Below are positions 48,757 to 49,653 of a stretch of 49,653 nucleotides of DNA, piece after piece. The notes beneath the pieces were generated by a model that had not been told where the DNA came from, ran no database searches, and saw nothing but the letters and a program-made list of their open reading frames with translations. The stretch is from JALZEG01 sp046263255 (GTDB lineage: Bacteria > Actinomycetota > CADDZG01 > WHSQ01). How positions within the stretch are numbered: position 1 is the first letter of the stretch; each line of letters begins with the position of its first letter. Where the stretch lies: NCBI GenBank assembly GCA_046263255.1, contig JBHELD010000028.1:1-49653 (forward strand). Direction: 5' to 3'. The translations under genes and the position numbers were made by a program.

Positions 48757-48830
48757 GGCAGGGTGGAGCAGTCTGGTAGCTCGCCGGGCTCATAACCCGG
48801 AGGTCGCGGGTTCAAATCCCGCCCCTGCAA
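48757..48830 (+). tRNA. Initiator tRNA-Met (CAU)
   Basis: A full cloverleaf folds: acceptor stem with six standard pairs, D arm starting GGAGCAG, anticodon CAU, T arm GCGGG-TTCAAAT-CCCGC, and discriminator A. The anticodon stem has the three consecutive G-C pairs that mark initiator tRNAs. Positions 1 and 72 are G and A, so they do not pair, as required for initiators, although bacteria usually have C1:A72 and many actinobacteria C1:U72. The 3' CCA is not fully encoded (CCG follows). Confidence 0.95.
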
Positions 48831-48834
48831 CCGC

Positions 48835-48866
48835 AAAGCCCCTGGTGACAGGCGCTTTACTTTTTC
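48835..48866 (+). terminator. Terminator after the initiator tRNA
   Basis: AAAGC-C-CCTG pairs with CAGG-C-GCTTT around a GTGA loop, with one C-C mismatch, and ACTTTTT follows. It begins five bases after the tRNA. Confidence 0.65.
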
Positions 48867-48881
48867 CGGCACTCGCGCCGA

Positions 48882-48910
48882 GCTAGCGACCTGCTAACGA
48901 TTTGCTAACG
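48882..48910. repeat. Three GCTARCG direct repeats at 11-base spacing
   Basis: GCTAGCG (48882), GCTAACG (48893) and GCTAACG (48904) are spaced exactly 11 bases apart, about one helical turn. They lie just after the tRNA terminator and overlap the end of the gene at 48905. Regular spacing suggests a protein array, such as arm sites of a recombinase or a repressor. Confidence 0.55.
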
Positions 48911-49324
48911 GTGCTCGGCGGACTTGACCACGTAGAGCGTGTTGCCGTTGAAGCTCGATGCTTGAGCAAGCTGCAACAGCTCGTCGCAGGACACTTCAAC
49001 CCGGCGATCCAGCGGCTCGCTGACCCAACTCGCAACGAACTCGAACCCCTGGGGCAGCGCATCGCACAGCGTTTTAAGTGTGGCCTCGAGACGAGGTAGC
49101 TCTTCGGGACGCATTGACCATGTAGGCGCGTCCCAATCCGCATCATCGGCGAGCAAGCCTTCACCGAGCTTCCAATCGGCGATGTAGAGCTTGTTTATTC
49201 GCTTTCGGAAGAGTGAAGGCTTGGCGTGAAATGGGTAGCCACCATTGTCCGTGGACGCTCCAGAAAGGTGTTGCGCTTCTTCAGCGTCGACGTCGATGCC
49301 TCGGACTTCCATGAAGAAACTCAT
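48905..49324 (-). CDS. Hypothetical protein, accessory region
   Basis: A 139-residue soluble protein whose base composition is less GC-rich than its neighbours. Sequence features include MEVRGIDVDAEEAQHL at the N-terminus, LYIADWKLGEGLL, and a C-terminal beta/alpha segment FEFVASWVSEPLDRRVEVS. The ATG at 49324 was used because the extended upstream reading is basic, low-complexity sequence unlike the rest. I do not recognise a family; size and context resemble immunity or antitoxin-type accessory genes, but that is only a guess. It is 8 bases downstream of the next gene's stop. Confidence 0.65.
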   Translation of the reverse strand: MSFFMEVRGIDVDAEEAQHLSGASTDNGGYPFHAKPSLFRKRINKLYIADWKLGEGLLADDADWDAPTWSMRPEELPRLEATLKTLCDALPQGFEFVASWVSEPLDRRVEVSCDELLQLAQASSFNGNTLYVVKSAEHR

Positions 49325-49332
49325 GCTCGGAT

Positions 49333-49653
49333 CTATTCGCCTCGAACAAGGGTCTTGGCCGCGCGCTCCTCGCCCCAGGCGACGGCCTCCTCCCGGCTGA
49401 TCCCTCCCGGTCCCTGTAGGTCGAACATCGGACGGCCGCGAACGGACACCTCCCAAATCACCGAGTGAGTGCCGTCATCCTCGGGGATGACCAGCGCTCG
49501 ACCGATCTTGCGAGGTTCCGCGGGCCCGTCCCATCGAAAGGTCTCGTCGGGGATCTCTTCGTCGAGGTCCAGTTCCTCGAATCCGAGATAGAAGTCGTCC
49601 GTTCGCATGCACAGGATTACTCCTGAGTCGGCATCGAAGACGAGCTCGTGAGG
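49333..49653 (-). CDS. Hypothetical protein, 5' end outside the window
   Basis: The reading frame is open to the window edge. The sequence ELVFDADSGVILCMRTDD leads without a break into the part after the ATG at 49608, so this ATG is probably internal. The remaining residues are acidic and include EELDLDEEIPDETFRWDGP, which recalls the end of small beta-rich proteins such as LolA/MucB-like folds in actinobacteria. The family call is not firm. It probably forms an operon with the gene at 48905. Confidence 0.65.
   Translation of the reverse strand, partial: PHELVFDADSGVILCMRTDDFYLGFEELDLDEEIPDETFRWDGPAEPRKIGRALVIPEDDGTHSVIWEVSVRGRPMFDLQGPGGISREEAVAWGEERAAKTLVRGE

Noticed and set aside
48757..48830. 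Elongator tRNA-Met or tRNA-Ile2 instead of initiator
   Set aside because: The three G-C pairs in the anticodon stem and the unpaired 1:72 position identify an initiator.

Overview
The window is GC-rich, gene-dense bacterial chromosome, most likely from an actinomycetote, probably an environmental or deep-branching one. Evidence for this is a WhiB regulator, a mycoredoxin-type glutaredoxin, an F420-type luciferase-like oxidoreductase, a UPF0182 protein, a DUF2342-family protein, a PucR regulator, a lysine-rich histone-like protein, a KorAB/FdxA module, frequent GTG/TTG starts and many 1-4 base stop/start overlaps. I cannot name a genus. About 47 protein genes and one tRNA are supported.

Layout. 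1-1573: end of a sugar ABC permease, an SDR oxidoreductase and a small lipoprotein. 1674-5433: 7Fe ferredoxin, a small start-less ORF, and 2-oxoacid:ferredoxin oxidoreductase KorA/KorB with a small partner ORF. 5561-10177: TPP enzyme, TldD/TldE and a small membrane protein. 10247-10627: A-type Fe-S carrier. 10796-12959: a SAM-I riboswitch and terminator controlling a MetE that is split into two genes. 13112-14431 (minus): secreted beta-helix protein. 14556-16760: TPP riboswitch, CytX-like transporter, zinc-ribbon protein and a receiver-like protein. 16964-17985: WhiB and a histone-like protein built of TTGRK repeats. 17971-22472: formiminotransferase-like protein, DUF302, PucR regulator, DUF2207 membrane protein. 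22591-26320: phosphodiesterase-like protein, CoA-ester lyase, acyl-CoA dehydrogenase. 26426-30513: HD-GYP protein, CBS protein, LLM oxidoreductase, a TatA with a zinc ribbon, and an alcohol dehydrogenase.

30593-34132: mycoredoxin, a rhodanese-ThiF/MoeB protein with an in-frame UGA at the conserved catalytic-cysteine position, an S8 protease and a small phosphoesterase. 34182-39043: DUF2342 protein, epimerase, small membrane protein, MreB and a YlbL-type protease. 39078-46424: histidine kinase, FecR-domain lipoprotein, response regulator and UPF0182 protein. 46465-48725: secreted CocE-type hydrolase and a small membrane protein. 48757-48830: initiator tRNA. The segment from 48840 to the end is visibly less GC-rich and holds two unrecognised minus-strand genes, the last running off the edge.

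The most notable signal is the probable selenoprotein at 30851-32011. The UGA replaces the cysteine that receives or transfers sulfur in ThiF/MoeB enzymes, the reading frame continues perfectly after it, and a SECIS-like hairpin follows at the right distance. Other points are the split MetE under a SAM riboswitch, a 23-bp divergent region with two overlapping -10 boxes that predicts two leaderless mRNAs, and an initiator tRNA with an unusual G1:A72 mismatch.
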